This document shows positions 16,388 to 24,581 of a DNA stretch of 64,000 bases, piece after piece. How positions within the stretch are numbered: position 1 is the first letter of the stretch; each line of letters begins with the position of its first letter. The notes beneath the pieces are model-generated. The model did no database searches. It saw only the letters and a list, made by a program, of their open reading frames with translations, and was not told where the DNA came from. The DNA lies in assembly GCA_964423505.1 (NCBI GenBank), contig CAYREX010000011.1:1-64000 (forward strand). Direction: 5' to 3'. The position numbers and the translations under genes are program-made. The stretch is from CAYREX01 sp964423505 (lineage in GTDB: Bacteria > Fermentibacterota > Fermentibacteria > Fermentibacterales > JCC-6).

Positions 16388-17125
16388 TCAGAGGGAGAGC
16401 AGCCTCCTGATGCTGAACCCGAATCTCGGCTCGCCGTCCGCTGCGCCATGCATGGCATCGATCAGCCCCGTCCCGGTACCGTTCCCGAGCGAGAGCATGA
16501 ACTGGTGCCCGTAGGTCCTTACTGTCACGCCCAGGTTGTAGACCCCGTCATCTCCGGTTCCCTCGTCATCCTCCAGGACCGGAACGTACTCCGCCCACAG
16601 GCTGAACCTGTCGTTGAGGCGGCCGTCTATCCCGAACCCGGCACCGATCCTCTCGTCGCTTCCGTCGTACCCGGCGGAGATCACCGGCTGCAGGCCGAGA
16701 ACGCGGTCCACCGGCTCCAGGGAGAGCTGGGCCTCCAGACCGTTCTCCCTCTCGTCGGGGCCGGCCTCCGTGGAGGTCATCCCCAGCCCTGCCCTGAGCC
16801 CGATTGGCCCCAGGGCCCCGCTCCATCCGGCAGCCATCGTCCACTGGCTGCCCAGCCTCGTATACGAGCCGGTGGCGTCGAACCCTTCGGGCAGGACGAC
16901 GGTGGCCCTTAGTCTGACGTTGGCGCCGACATCCAGGCCGAAGAGGTCGTCCAGCGGGTCGTCGAAGGCCTCGCCGAGGAAGCGGTGGTCGATGCGGCTC
17001 TCAAGCTCCCATGGCGAGAGTCCCAGCAGGGGGGTCTCGAGGTTGTACATCCCGTTCTCCGGATAGAAGCCGTACGCAGCTCCGGCGACGAGCATGACCG
17101 ATGCGAGCGCTGTCAGTGTCTTCAT
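16388..17125 (-). CDS. DUF5777-like outer-membrane beta-barrel protein
   Basis: A 245-residue exported protein (signal peptide MKTLTALASVMLVAGAAYG). The stretch WELESRIDHRFLGEAFDDPL, DDLFGLDVGANVRLRATVVL follows the DUF5777 pattern of small barrels in which a conserved IxHRF motif precedes a D-x-G-A-N strand. The rest alternates short strands and ends RFGFSIRRLLSL. The DOMON lipoprotein lies just upstream (9-base gap), so the two are probably co-transcribed. DUF5777 barrels are found next to periplasmic redox proteins in Bacteroidota; a shared role here is inference. Confidence 0.65.
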   Translation of the reverse strand: MKTLTALASVMLVAGAAYGFYPENGMYNLETPLLGLSPWELESRIDHRFLGEAFDDPLDDLFGLDVGANVRLRATVVLPEGFDATGSYTRLGSQWTMAAGWSGALGPIGLRAGLGMTSTEAGPDERENGLEAQLSLEPVDRVLGLQPVISAGYDGSDERIGAGFGIDGRLNDRFSLWAEYVPVLEDDEGTGDDGVYNLGVTVRTYGHQFMLSLGNGTGTGLIDAMHGAADGEPRFGFSIRRLLSL

Positions 17126-17134
17126 GCTGCCCTC

Positions 17135-17665
17135 CTAGATATCCAGGCTGACCACCGCCGCGGTCTGGTGGTAGGACGTGAAGTCGTCGGCTCCGTCGGA
17201 GCCTATGGCCAGGATAACACTGTATGTGTCGCCCTCCTGGAGCGGCCTGTCGTACTGATCGCCCGAGTCGAGCGGGATGGTGAACTCGATGGTTGTCTCG
17301 CCGTCCGACTCGCTGCCGCCGTCCACCGTGACGTCGTCCGTGCCGCCGAGGGAGACGTCGGACTCGTGCTGCGTCTGGGAGGTTCCCCAGTCGTCCCTTA
17401 CGCTCACGGTCCCGCCGGAGACGTAGCCGATGATCAGGTTGGAGCCGTTCATCATGCTCTCCGGGTCGAAGCCGGCCGCCACCCAGCCGGTGGTGGGGCC
17501 GGTCAGCTCGACCTCGAGGCTGTCGCCCATTACCCTCCATCCGAAGGATATCCCCTCGGCCGTCACCGTCTGCCATCCCTCCTCCCCCTGCTCGGGGCCG
17601 GTGGCGTCCTCGCCACAGGAGGTCAGGAGAATCAGTATCGTAAAGATCGCCAGCATGTGCTTCAT
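17135..17665 (-). CDS. DOMON-domain lipoprotein (copy 2)
   Basis: A 176-residue lipoprotein: MKHMLAIFTILILLTSCGED, with lipid-attachment Cys at residue 17, then the same DOMON core as the protein at 15763 (LEVELTGPTTGWVAAGFDPE, SMMNGSNLIIGYVSGG, SLGGTDDVTVDGGSESDGET). The copies differ in anchoring: copy 1 is soluble after export, copy 2 is lipid-anchored. It starts the operon with the DUF5777-like barrel. The N-terminal EDATGPEQGEEG linker is low complexity. Confidence 0.8.
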   Translation of the reverse strand: MKHMLAIFTILILLTSCGEDATGPEQGEEGWQTVTAEGISFGWRVMGDSLEVELTGPTTGWVAAGFDPESMMNGSNLIIGYVSGGTVSVRDDWGTSQTQHESDVSLGGTDDVTVDGGSESDGETTIEFTIPLDSGDQYDRPLQEGDTYSVILAIGSDGADDFTSYHQTAAVVSLDI

Positions 17666-17826
17666 TCCATTCCTCTTCCGCCAGAGACGCTGTCAGAGTC
17701 CCGTCTGTCACTGTCTTTCTACTGCGGCTGGCCGGCTGCGTCCATGGTAGTCCCCGAGAGCTTGCCGCGCGCGTGGCTGGTATATTCACCCCGATGGACC
17801 GTGGCCGTTATCAAAAAGGGGGGAAA

Positions 17827-18633
17827 ATGAGCTTCGTGGACAGGCTTGTAGATCTGGCCGGCACCTACGCGCCCAAGGTGGCCGGTGCCCTGGTTGCTCT
17901 CCTGGTGGGGCTCTGGGTGATAGGAATAATCAGGAAGACGGTCTCGAGGGCCTTCGGCAGGTCCGGCATGGAGGAGACGCTTACCCGGTTCCTCCTCTCC
18001 CTTATCACCGTATCCCTCAGGGTCGTGTTGGTCGTGGTCTTCCTGGGAATGCTCGGAGTGGAGGCGGCCTCTTTCGTGGCCGTCATAGGTGCGGTCGCGT
18101 TCGCCATCGGCTTCGCGCTGCAGGGCAGCCTCTCCAACTTCGCCGGAGGCGTCCTCATACTGATCTTCAAGCCCTACAGGGTGGGGGACTTCATCGAGGC
18201 CCAGGGGTTCGCCGGGACGGTCAGGGAGATACAGATACTGAACACCATACTGAACACCATCGACAACAAGACGGTCATAATCCCCAACGGACAGCTGGCG
18301 ACCTCGGCCTTGACGAACTACTCGGAGGAGCCGACCCGCAGGGTGGACCTGACCTTCGGCGTCGCATACGACGTAGACATTGAGGATGCCAGAGAGGCCA
18401 TTCTGGCCGTGGTCGGAAAGCACGAGAGCATACTGCCCGATCCGGCGCCGTTCGTCAGGGTGGCCGAGCTCGCCGATAGCTCGGTGAACTTTGCCTGCAG
18501 GGTCTGGGTGGAGGCTCCGGATTACTGGACCGTCTTCTTCGATCTGAACGAAGGAGTGAAGAAGGAGCTCGACTCAAGAGGTATCTCCATACCGTTCCCC
18601 CAGATGGACGTGCACATGGTCCGGGGAGGCTGA
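17827..18633 (+). CDS. mscS: Small-conductance mechanosensitive channel MscS
   Basis: A 268-residue inner-membrane channel that opens on membrane tension and protects against osmotic downshock. Three helices are visible (VAGALVALLVGLWVIGII; LRVVLVVVFLGMLGV; SFVAVIGAVAFAIGFALQGS). The pore-lining helix runs into LSNFAGGVLILIFKPYRVGD, followed by the beta domain with IIPNGQLATSALTNYS. Size matches E. coli MscS (286). ATG 17827 is chosen over an upstream in-frame start because AAGGGGGG lies immediately before it and no signal is lost. Single-gene unit. Confidence 0.95.
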   Translation: MSFVDRLVDLAGTYAPKVAGALVALLVGLWVIGIIRKTVSRAFGRSGMEETLTRFLLSLITVSLRVVLVVVFLGMLGVEAASFVAVIGAVAFAIGFALQGSLSNFAGGVLILIFKPYRVGDFIEAQGFAGTVREIQILNTILNTIDNKTVIIPNGQLATSALTNYSEEPTRRVDLTFGVAYDVDIEDAREAILAVVGKHESILPDPAPFVRVAELADSSVNFACRVWVEAPDYWTVFFDLNEGVKKELDSRGISIPFPQMDVHMVRGG

Positions 18634-18755
18634 ATACCGGAGGGCCGGCCTCGACCGCGAGAGTCCGGCGCAGGGGCGGCAACCACTCGTATGCCATGCT
18701 GCGGCCATGGGCGTGGTCGGTAGGCCTGCTCCCGGGCGGAGTGCGCCTCGGTCTC

Positions 18756-19994
18756 CTAAGGCCGGCTCCGAACGCGCAGGAGCGGGTGGGCGTGGCGTTC
18801 GCTGGGGGTCTGCAGGACGACGATGTAGAGCCCGGGAGGTACGGGGTAGCCGGCTGCGTCGAGGCCGTCCCAGGTGACCGATGCTCCGTCGCCTCCTCCC
18901 GAGGGCGCCGGCAGGGTCCTCACCGTCCTGCCGGAGATGTCCACGATGCTGAGTGCTGCGGAAGCTCCGGTCCCGCCAAGCTCGATGACCGTCAGCCCGG
19001 ATGAGGGATTGGGCGCCGCCCCGAGTATCGGGGAGTCGGATGCGGGTCGGACCGGAGAGGCCGAAAGGTCGACGCCGGTCTCCAGCAGGACCTCCACCGA
19101 GTCCATCACGGGGGTCTGCAGTATGGAGTCGCCGTAGCAGAAGGAGTAGTTCCAGGGAGATGTATCTCCGTGGAGGTACCGCTCCATGTAGGCCGTCATG
19201 TAGAGGCGTATCACGCGCTGCTGCTCGTCGCGGCTGATGGTGGCCTGCCCGCCGTTCTCCCAGAAGTACGAGTAGTCCATGCAGTAGCCGTGGTTGGCGC
19301 CGTCGATGACAGCGAAGGCTCCCGGAGCGGGGGTACCCGCCCACATGGCCTCCCTGACGTCCTCCCAGGGGGCGATGGTGTCTATGGAGCCGCAGAGCAC
19401 CAGCTTCGGGATGTCGAGGGAGCCCGGGTCAACCGGCGGGGTCGTCTGTGGGGAGCAGAAGCTGACGGCCACCCGAAGCGTCCCGGACAGGTCGAAGGTG
19501 TCCGCGGCAAGGAAGGCGCAGCCGCCTCCCATGCTGTGGCCGCAGAATCCCCATGCGTCGGCGTTCACCTTGTCCTCCAGCGGGTCGCCCGGCGTGCTTC
19601 CCAGGGAGGCGACGTACTCGGCGGCGTCGACCATGCTCCGGGCCCTGGTGTAGTGCTCGGGCGTCGGGAAGGGGTTGGAGAAGGTGGGCATGACGACGAC
19701 GTATCCCCAGCTCGCCATGTGCTCGGCGTAGCTGTAGTAGCGGTCGATGCCCATCATGAAGCCGTGACCGAGAACGATCACGGGACATGGGACCGCTGTC
19801 GGGGGCACGGAGCCGGATACCCACGGGTAGTAGATGCGCGAGTCGTCCATGGTCTCGTAGACGCCCTCTATGTCGTCTTCCCTGTAGTCGTGGGAGTAGG
19901 GGCCCGGCTCATCGTACCGGGGTTGAGCGGACGAGGCTCCGGACAGGAGGAGCACCACGGACAGCAGTCGCGAGAATGCTGACCTCTCGAGCAT
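18756..19994 (-). CDS. Secreted alpha/beta hydrolase with FlgD-like C-terminal sorting domain
   Basis: A 412-residue exported enzyme: signal peptide (RLLSVVLLLSGASSAQ), then a chlorophyllase/dienelactone-hydrolase-like fold with oxyanion segment VIVLGHGFMMG, nucleophile GHSMGGG, acid in LCGSIDTIAP and His in DGANHGYC. The last 90 residues (AAPNPSSGLTVIEL, VDISGRTVRTL, WDGLDAAGYPVPPGLYIVVL) form the FlgD-Ig-like domain used as a secretion/anchoring tag by FCB-group bacteria. ATG 19994 is preferred to 20012 because AGAGGGG precedes it. Substrate unknown; esters are likely. Confidence 0.82.
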   Translation of the reverse strand: MLERSAFSRLLSVVLLLSGASSAQPRYDEPGPYSHDYREDDIEGVYETMDDSRIYYPWVSGSVPPTAVPCPVIVLGHGFMMGIDRYYSYAEHMASWGYVVVMPTFSNPFPTPEHYTRARSMVDAAEYVASLGSTPGDPLEDKVNADAWGFCGHSMGGGCAFLAADTFDLSGTLRVAVSFCSPQTTPPVDPGSLDIPKLVLCGSIDTIAPWEDVREAMWAGTPAPGAFAVIDGANHGYCMDYSYFWENGGQATISRDEQQRVIRLYMTAYMERYLHGDTSPWNYSFCYGDSILQTPVMDSVEVLLETGVDLSASPVRPASDSPILGAAPNPSSGLTVIELGGTGASAALSIVDISGRTVRTLPAPSGGGDGASVTWDGLDAAGYPVPPGLYIVVLQTPSERHAHPLLRVRSRP

Positions 19995-20080
19995 CGTCTC
20001 TTCCCCTCTCACATCCCGGTGTCCCGGATTCCCACCCTAATCCAATATAGCATTCTTTTGGGATGATATCCGGCCGGCTT

Positions 20081-20104
20081 TCTTAGCTATCTTGGCCCGA
20101 CCCC
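20081..20104. repeat. Second copy (one arm) of the REP-like element
   Basis: The 24 bases are identical to 15634-15657. On the minus strand they read GGGGTCGGGCCAAGATAGCT.. directly after the TAG stop at 20107-20105, the same placement as the left arm of the copy at 15565. No inverse partner is seen within about 150 bases, so this is a half element. Confidence 0.8.
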
Positions 20105-21076
20105 CTAGACGTGGTTGCGGAGCATCAGCTCCATGGGGTGGGGCTCGAGGTAGACCTGGCCGAGCAGGTTCGCCGGCCGGAACTTCCTCACGTAGTGACC
20201 CAGCAGCGTCACCGGGACCACCAGCGGCACCAGCCCTCCGTGATAACTCTCGATGAGCTCCAGCAGTTCCTGCTTCTCGTCCGCCGTCAGGTCCTCCTTG
20301 AAGTAGCCCATGAGGTGCTGGAGCACGTTGGTGTTCTTCCTGACGGTGGCCCTTCGCGACAGCGTCTCCATCAGCCTCGCGAAGTAGTCGGAGTAGAGCT
20401 CCTCCTCGGGCCTGGAGGCGCCCTCTGCAACCATGCGCCCCAGCGTCCGGAGCCCCTCCGGGTCGTGGGCCATGAGCAGGTACTTGTGCGCCGTGTGGAA
20501 GGCGATAAGCCCCCTAATGGTCATCCCCTCCGAGAGCAGCTCCCTCCACCTGTACATGACGAAGACCCTGGTAATGAAGTTGTCCCTGATGCCGGCGTCG
20601 TGCAGGCGCCCCTCGTCCTCCACCGGGAGGAGGGGGAACCTCCGGACGAACATCCCCGCGAAGATGCCGGAGGCGTCCCGCCTCTTCACGTTGCCCTCGG
20701 TGTCGTATACGCGCACGCGGTAGAGCCCGGAGCTCGGCGACTTGGCCTTGAAGACGTAGCCGCAGAGGGGGAGGGCGGCGAGCTCCTCCAGCCTGCGCCG
20801 CGCCCATGAGACCATCATCTCCGTAAGGTCCTCGCCGTCGTTCCGCCTCAGCAGCCCGACCTCCCCGTCCACCCCGATCTCGACCAGCCTCAGGGAGGGA
20901 CGGGGCACGGGCATGCCGCACTCCACCTCCGGGCAGACCGGCACGAACTCCACGAAGCTGCCCAGGACGTCACGGAGGTACCGGTCCAGCTTGTGGCCGC
21001 CGTCGTAGCGGACGCTCTCCCCCATCAGGCAGGTGCTGACGCCGAGCAGCGGCCTGTCCGGGAGCGCCGCCATCAT
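20105..21076 (-). CDS. DUF523-DUF1722 (YbgA-like) fusion protein
   Basis: A 323-residue cytoplasmic protein. Residues about 8-150 are DUF523 (GVSTCLMGESVRYDGGHK, VPVCPEVECGMPVPRPSLRL with conserved cysteines); residues about 180-315 are DUF1722/YbgA (FHTAHKYLLMAHDPEGLRTL, NVLQHLMGYFKEDL). The family often lies beside photolyase and carotenoid genes and is thought to be linked to light or tRNA/sulfur chemistry; its reaction is not established. The ATG overlaps the stop of the preceding gene by 4 bases (ATGA), and the SD GAGGAGG lies before it. Its stop touches the REP-like half element. Confidence 0.88.
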   Translation of the reverse strand: MMAALPDRPLLGVSTCLMGESVRYDGGHKLDRYLRDVLGSFVEFVPVCPEVECGMPVPRPSLRLVEIGVDGEVGLLRRNDGEDLTEMMVSWARRRLEELAALPLCGYVFKAKSPSSGLYRVRVYDTEGNVKRRDASGIFAGMFVRRFPLLPVEDEGRLHDAGIRDNFITRVFVMYRWRELLSEGMTIRGLIAFHTAHKYLLMAHDPEGLRTLGRMVAEGASRPEEELYSDYFARLMETLSRRATVRKNTNVLQHLMGYFKEDLTADEKQELLELIESYHGGLVPLVVPVTLLGHYVRKFRPANLLGQVYLEPHPMELMLRNHV

Positions 21077-21561
21077 ATCCTCCTCGAGTCGTAGGCCCAG
21101 TGCAGGAGCGCCTGGCGCTGCCTCCGGCGGCAGGAGAGGTCGCCCGGGGCGCAGTTCTTCCTGACCGCCCCGACGTGGCGCCGCATGGCCCTCCATCTCT
21201 TTATCTGCCGACCGTCCTCTTCCGGCATCCGTCTGCCCATGTAGTACCTGCAGTACCACTGGAACCAGCCCCTCGGGTCGGCCTCGTGTATCCAGCCCCT
21301 CTCCCGCCAGACCCGGAGCGGGAGGGAGGCGTCCACCCCGAAGTAGTTGACCGAGGGGTCCTTCCCGCCGGGGGAGAGCTTCGCCTCCGCGTACCAGTCG
21401 TCCGGGAACTCCTCGCGGCAGTCGGTCATGTACTTGCCGCCGAAGACGCCCATGGCCAGCATCTCCCTCGGCGTCAGCTCCGGCTCGAAGCCCGGGTCGA
21501 AGTCGCGCCCGACCGGCGCCGTGCGGTAGTAGACGTAGCCCTGCTGCATCCGGTCGTTCAC
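21073..21561 (-). CDS. Conserved protein of unknown function in the carotenoid locus
   Basis: A 162-residue soluble protein with no signal peptide or membrane helix. Striking conserved-looking blocks are LTPREMLAMGVFGGKYMTDC, DPRGWFQWYCRYYMGRR and DLSCRRRQRQALLHWAYDSR; it is rich in Trp, Tyr and Arg with three Cys. I recall similar proteins of unknown function in bacteria and algae but cannot name a domain. GTG 21561 is chosen because GGAGGGGAGG lies upstream and the next ATG loses conserved sequence. It sits 32 bases after the desaturase and overlaps the DUF523 gene, so all three are one operon. Confidence 0.75.
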   Translation of the reverse strand: MNDRMQQGYVYYRTAPVGRDFDPGFEPELTPREMLAMGVFGGKYMTDCREEFPDDWYAEAKLSPGGKDPSVNYFGVDASLPLRVWRERGWIHEADPRGWFQWYCRYYMGRRMPEEDGRQIKRWRAMRRHVGAVRKNCAPGDLSCRRRQRQALLHWAYDSRRI

Positions 21562-21593
21562 CTCGACCCGGATGCCCTCCCCTCCGGATTCCG

Positions 21594-23081
21594 TCAAAGT
21601 GGCAGGTCCTCCGCTATCAGGTTCGAGCTTATCCTGCCCGACTCGTAGATGGTGGGCAGGCCGGAGCCCGGATGTGTCCCGCCGCCGACAAGATATACCC
21701 CCTGCGCCTCCTCGAACCTGTTGTGGGGACGGAAGTAGAGCATCTGCATGATGTTGTGTCCCAGGTTGAAGGTGGCCCCGAACTTGATTGCGTAGTCGTC
21801 CCTCCACTCGGGAGGGGTGATGACCTTCTCGTAGCGGATGCGCCCCTCCAGGTCGCGGATGGACGTGCGCCTGGCCACCAGGTCCAGGACCTTTCTCCTG
21901 TACTCCCGCACCAGCTCCGGGGTCCACTCTATGGGCGCCCTGGTGTTGGGCACCGGCACCAGGAAGTAGAGCGCCGAATGCCCCTCCGGCGCCAGCGTCG
22001 GGTCGGTGGCCGAGGCGTTCCTCACGTAGACCGACATGTCCTCGGAGAGGACCTCCTCGCCGACTATCTCCGTGATGTTCCTCTCGTAGTCTTCGGCGAA
22101 GACTATCTGGTGGTGCGGCTCGTCGAAGGTGCCCTCCACGCCCAGGTAGAGCATGAAGGTCGAGCAGGAGTACTTCGCCTTCCGGAGCCTCCGCTGCGAC
22201 CACCTGCGGATGACCCCCTCCGGGAAGAGGCTGCCGGCGGCGTGGCCGAAGTCGGCGTTCAGCACCACCGCGTCGAACTCCTCCCTGGAGCCGTCCGGCA
22301 GCTCGACGCCGGTGGCCCTTCGGCTGTCGTCGAGCAGGATGGTGCTGACAGGCGTGGAGAGCCGGAAGCGGGCTCCGTCCTCCCGGGCTGCCCTCTCCAT
22401 CCCCTCGCATATCCTGGAGAGCCCACCCTCGACGTGGTCTATGCCGAAGAGGTGCTCGATGTAGGGAATCATGGCGTAGAGGCCGGGGCACTCGTAGGGC
22501 GACATGCCCAGGTACTTCGCCTGGAAGGTGAAGGAGATCTTCAGGCGCTCGTCGTCGAAGTAGTCGCCGAGCACGGTGTAGAGGGAGCGGCCGAGGGAGA
22601 GGTGGGGCACCGCCCTGAGGAGCCGCTGCGACAGCAGGGAGGCCTTCGTGCCGTAGGGCACCTGCAGGCATGGGTACATGTACCTGTACCTGATCGCCTC
22701 CTTTGCCAGGAGTCGGTCGAACCCCTCCCCCATCCCGGGGAAGAGCTCCTCTATGCGCTCCCTGGTCACCTCGTTGTCCCTGGACGGATCCAGTGACAGG
22801 TCCTCGAAGTTCAGGCGGTACATGGTCCTGAGCGGCATCAGCGTGCAGTAGTCGTCCAGCTCCCTGCCGGTGGCCTCGAACATCTCCCGGAGGATGAAGG
22901 TCATCATCAGGAAGGTCGGGCCGGTGTCGAAGACGTAACCCTCCTCCTCTATGGTGGCGCTCCTTCCGCCGACCCTCGCCTCCTTCTCGAAGACCGTGAC
23001 GTCGTATCCCCTGTGCGCGAGGAGCATCGCTGCGGTGAGACCTCCCGGCCCCGCCCCGACTACGGCTATCTTCCTGCTCAT
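21594..23081 (-). CDS. CrtI/CrtN-type carotenoid desaturase or oxygenase
   Basis: A 495-residue FAD enzyme: dinucleotide-binding IAVVGAGPGGLTAAMLLAHR, VFEKEARVGGRSATIEEEGY, FDTGPTFLMM, and the C-terminal LVGGGTHPGSGLPTIYESGR typical of phytoene desaturase family members. These desaturate C30/C40 carotenoid backbones or, in the CrtNb/CrtP branch, oxidise terminal methyl groups to aldehydes. ATG 23081 follows a run of upstream coding for the aldehyde dehydrogenase by 29 bases. With its paralogue at 24582 it brackets an aldehyde dehydrogenase, so one is likely the desaturase and the other the oxidase; which is which is not clear from sequence. Confidence 0.88.
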   Translation of the reverse strand: MSRKIAVVGAGPGGLTAAMLLAHRGYDVTVFEKEARVGGRSATIEEEGYVFDTGPTFLMMTFILREMFEATGRELDDYCTLMPLRTMYRLNFEDLSLDPSRDNEVTRERIEELFPGMGEGFDRLLAKEAIRYRYMYPCLQVPYGTKASLLSQRLLRAVPHLSLGRSLYTVLGDYFDDERLKISFTFQAKYLGMSPYECPGLYAMIPYIEHLFGIDHVEGGLSRICEGMERAAREDGARFRLSTPVSTILLDDSRRATGVELPDGSREEFDAVVLNADFGHAAGSLFPEGVIRRWSQRRLRKAKYSCSTFMLYLGVEGTFDEPHHQIVFAEDYERNITEIVGEEVLSEDMSVYVRNASATDPTLAPEGHSALYFLVPVPNTRAPIEWTPELVREYRRKVLDLVARRTSIRDLEGRIRYEKVITPPEWRDDYAIKFGATFNLGHNIMQMLYFRPHNRFEEAQGVYLVGGGTHPGSGLPTIYESGRISSNLIAEDLPL

Positions 23082-23110
23082 CTGGCCTCCATGGGTTTCC
23101 TCCCGCACCC

Positions 23111-24529
23111 CTACATGAACCGGCCGAGGAGCCTGACCAGCTTCCTGCCTATCCTGTAGGGCGGGTACAACATCGGCATCTCGAAACGGGGGCTCTTGCG
23201 GACCATCGCGCGCTCCCGACCCAGCTCCAGGTAGCCGCCGTAGCCCCGGTACCGGCCGAGACCGCTGCTGCCGGCACCGCCGAACGGTATCGCGGATGAG
23301 GCCACCCTGTGGAGGGTGCCGTTCACGCAGACCGACCCGGAATCGGTCAGCTCCCGGAGCATCGACTCCATCCGGCGGGTACTCCGGGAGAAGCCGTAGA
23401 CTATGAGCGGCAGTCCGTCCCCCTGCACGCGGCGCATCTCGCGCTCCGGCGCTCCGCAGGGCAGCACGGGGAGGATCGGGCCGAATATCTCCTCGGAGAG
23501 CAGCCGCGAGCCGCGGTCCACCCCGCGCAGCACCGTAGGGGCTACGTAGAGGTCCTCTGCGTCGGCGGAGCCCCCGGTGACCGCCTCGCCCTCCGAGAGC
23601 ATCGGCTCCAGCCGCTCCAGGGCCCTCCGGTCGATGATGCGGCCGTAGTCCGGCGAGGCCTGCGGGTCGCTGCCGTAGAACCGCTCGACCGTCTCCCTCA
23701 TCCGCTCCAGGAAGGGCTCGAAGGCCGGCCGCTCCACCCATACGTGATTCGGCGCGAGGCAGGTCTGGCCCGCCGCGAAGAACTTGCCCCACGCTATGCG
23801 CTCCGCCGCGCGGCCCAGGTCGGCGTCGGCGGCCACGTAGCAGGGGTTCACGCCGCCGAGCTCGAGGACCACCGGCACCGGCCTGCGACCGGCCCTCTCC
23901 ATGACCAGGCGGCCGACCGGCACCGAGCCGGTGAAGACCACCACGTCCGAGAGGTCGACGAGCGCCTTCGCGACGTCGGACTCGCCGGTGACCACGGTCA
24001 CCTGCTCGGGAGGAAGGTGCCCCGCGACCAGCCGGGCGAGCGCATCAGCCGTCTCCGGGGCACGCTCGGAGGGCTTGAGCACCACCGTGTTCCCGGCGGC
24101 GAGCGCGCTGACCGCCGGGCTGAGGAGCAGGCCGGCCGGGTAGTTCCAGGGGCCTATTATGCCTGCCACGCCGTAGGGCACGCGCTCCCCCCTGGCCCTG
24201 CCGGGGAGCATCAGCGGGGAGAGCGGGTACCGCCTGCCCCGGGACCAGCCGCGCAGCCTCCGGAGGACGCGACTGATGTCCGCCAGCACGAGGCCAGGCT
24301 CGGAGCCCCAGGCCTCCAGCCAGCACCTGCCCAGGTCGCGGCCTATCGCCTCCGCCAGGAGGTCTCCCCCCTCATCGACCATCCTCCTCATCGCCCTCAG
24401 AGCCTCGAGCCTGTCCCGGACGGTCCGGAGCGCGCCCTTCCCCCGGGCCTCCCTCTGCCTCGCTACCGCTTCGGTGACCGAGCTCAATGCTTCCTCCGGA
24501 CGCTGTTTCCTTGAATACGCTCTGGTCAT
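23111..24529 (-). CDS. Aldehyde dehydrogenase, probably acting on carotenoid aldehydes
   Basis: A 472-residue NAD(P)-dependent dehydrogenase of the class 3/AldH type: GVAGIIGPWNYPAGLLLSPA, NTVVLKPSERAPETA, catalytic Glu in VLELGGVNPC, catalytic Cys in AAGQTCLAPNHV, and SEEIFGPILPVL. Class 3 enzymes oxidise hydrophobic aldehydes. Placement between two CrtI-type genes matches the staphyloxanthin-type pathway, in which AldH turns a C30 diapocarotenal into the acid. It heads the minus-strand operon of four genes; its start faces the second CrtI gene across only 52 bases. Confidence 0.85.
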   Translation of the reverse strand: MTRAYSRKQRPEEALSSVTEAVARQREARGKGALRTVRDRLEALRAMRRMVDEGGDLLAEAIGRDLGRCWLEAWGSEPGLVLADISRVLRRLRGWSRGRRYPLSPLMLPGRARGERVPYGVAGIIGPWNYPAGLLLSPAVSALAAGNTVVLKPSERAPETADALARLVAGHLPPEQVTVVTGESDVAKALVDLSDVVVFTGSVPVGRLVMERAGRRPVPVVLELGGVNPCYVAADADLGRAAERIAWGKFFAAGQTCLAPNHVWVERPAFEPFLERMRETVERFYGSDPQASPDYGRIIDRRALERLEPMLSEGEAVTGGSADAEDLYVAPTVLRGVDRGSRLLSEEIFGPILPVLPCGAPEREMRRVQGDGLPLIVYGFSRSTRRMESMLRELTDSGSVCVNGTLHRVASSAIPFGGAGSSGLGRYRGYGGYLELGRERAMVRKSPRFEMPMLYPPYRIGRKLVRLLGRFM

Positions 24530-24581
24530 ATATGTCGGGTCGGGTACCCGTGTGGCGAGTGGCCGCTCCGGAGGGAGAGTG

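Noticed and set aside
17666..17826. Upstream in-frame extension of mscS from 17773
   Set aside because: The ATG at 17827 has a far better ribosome binding site and gives the normal MscS N-terminus.
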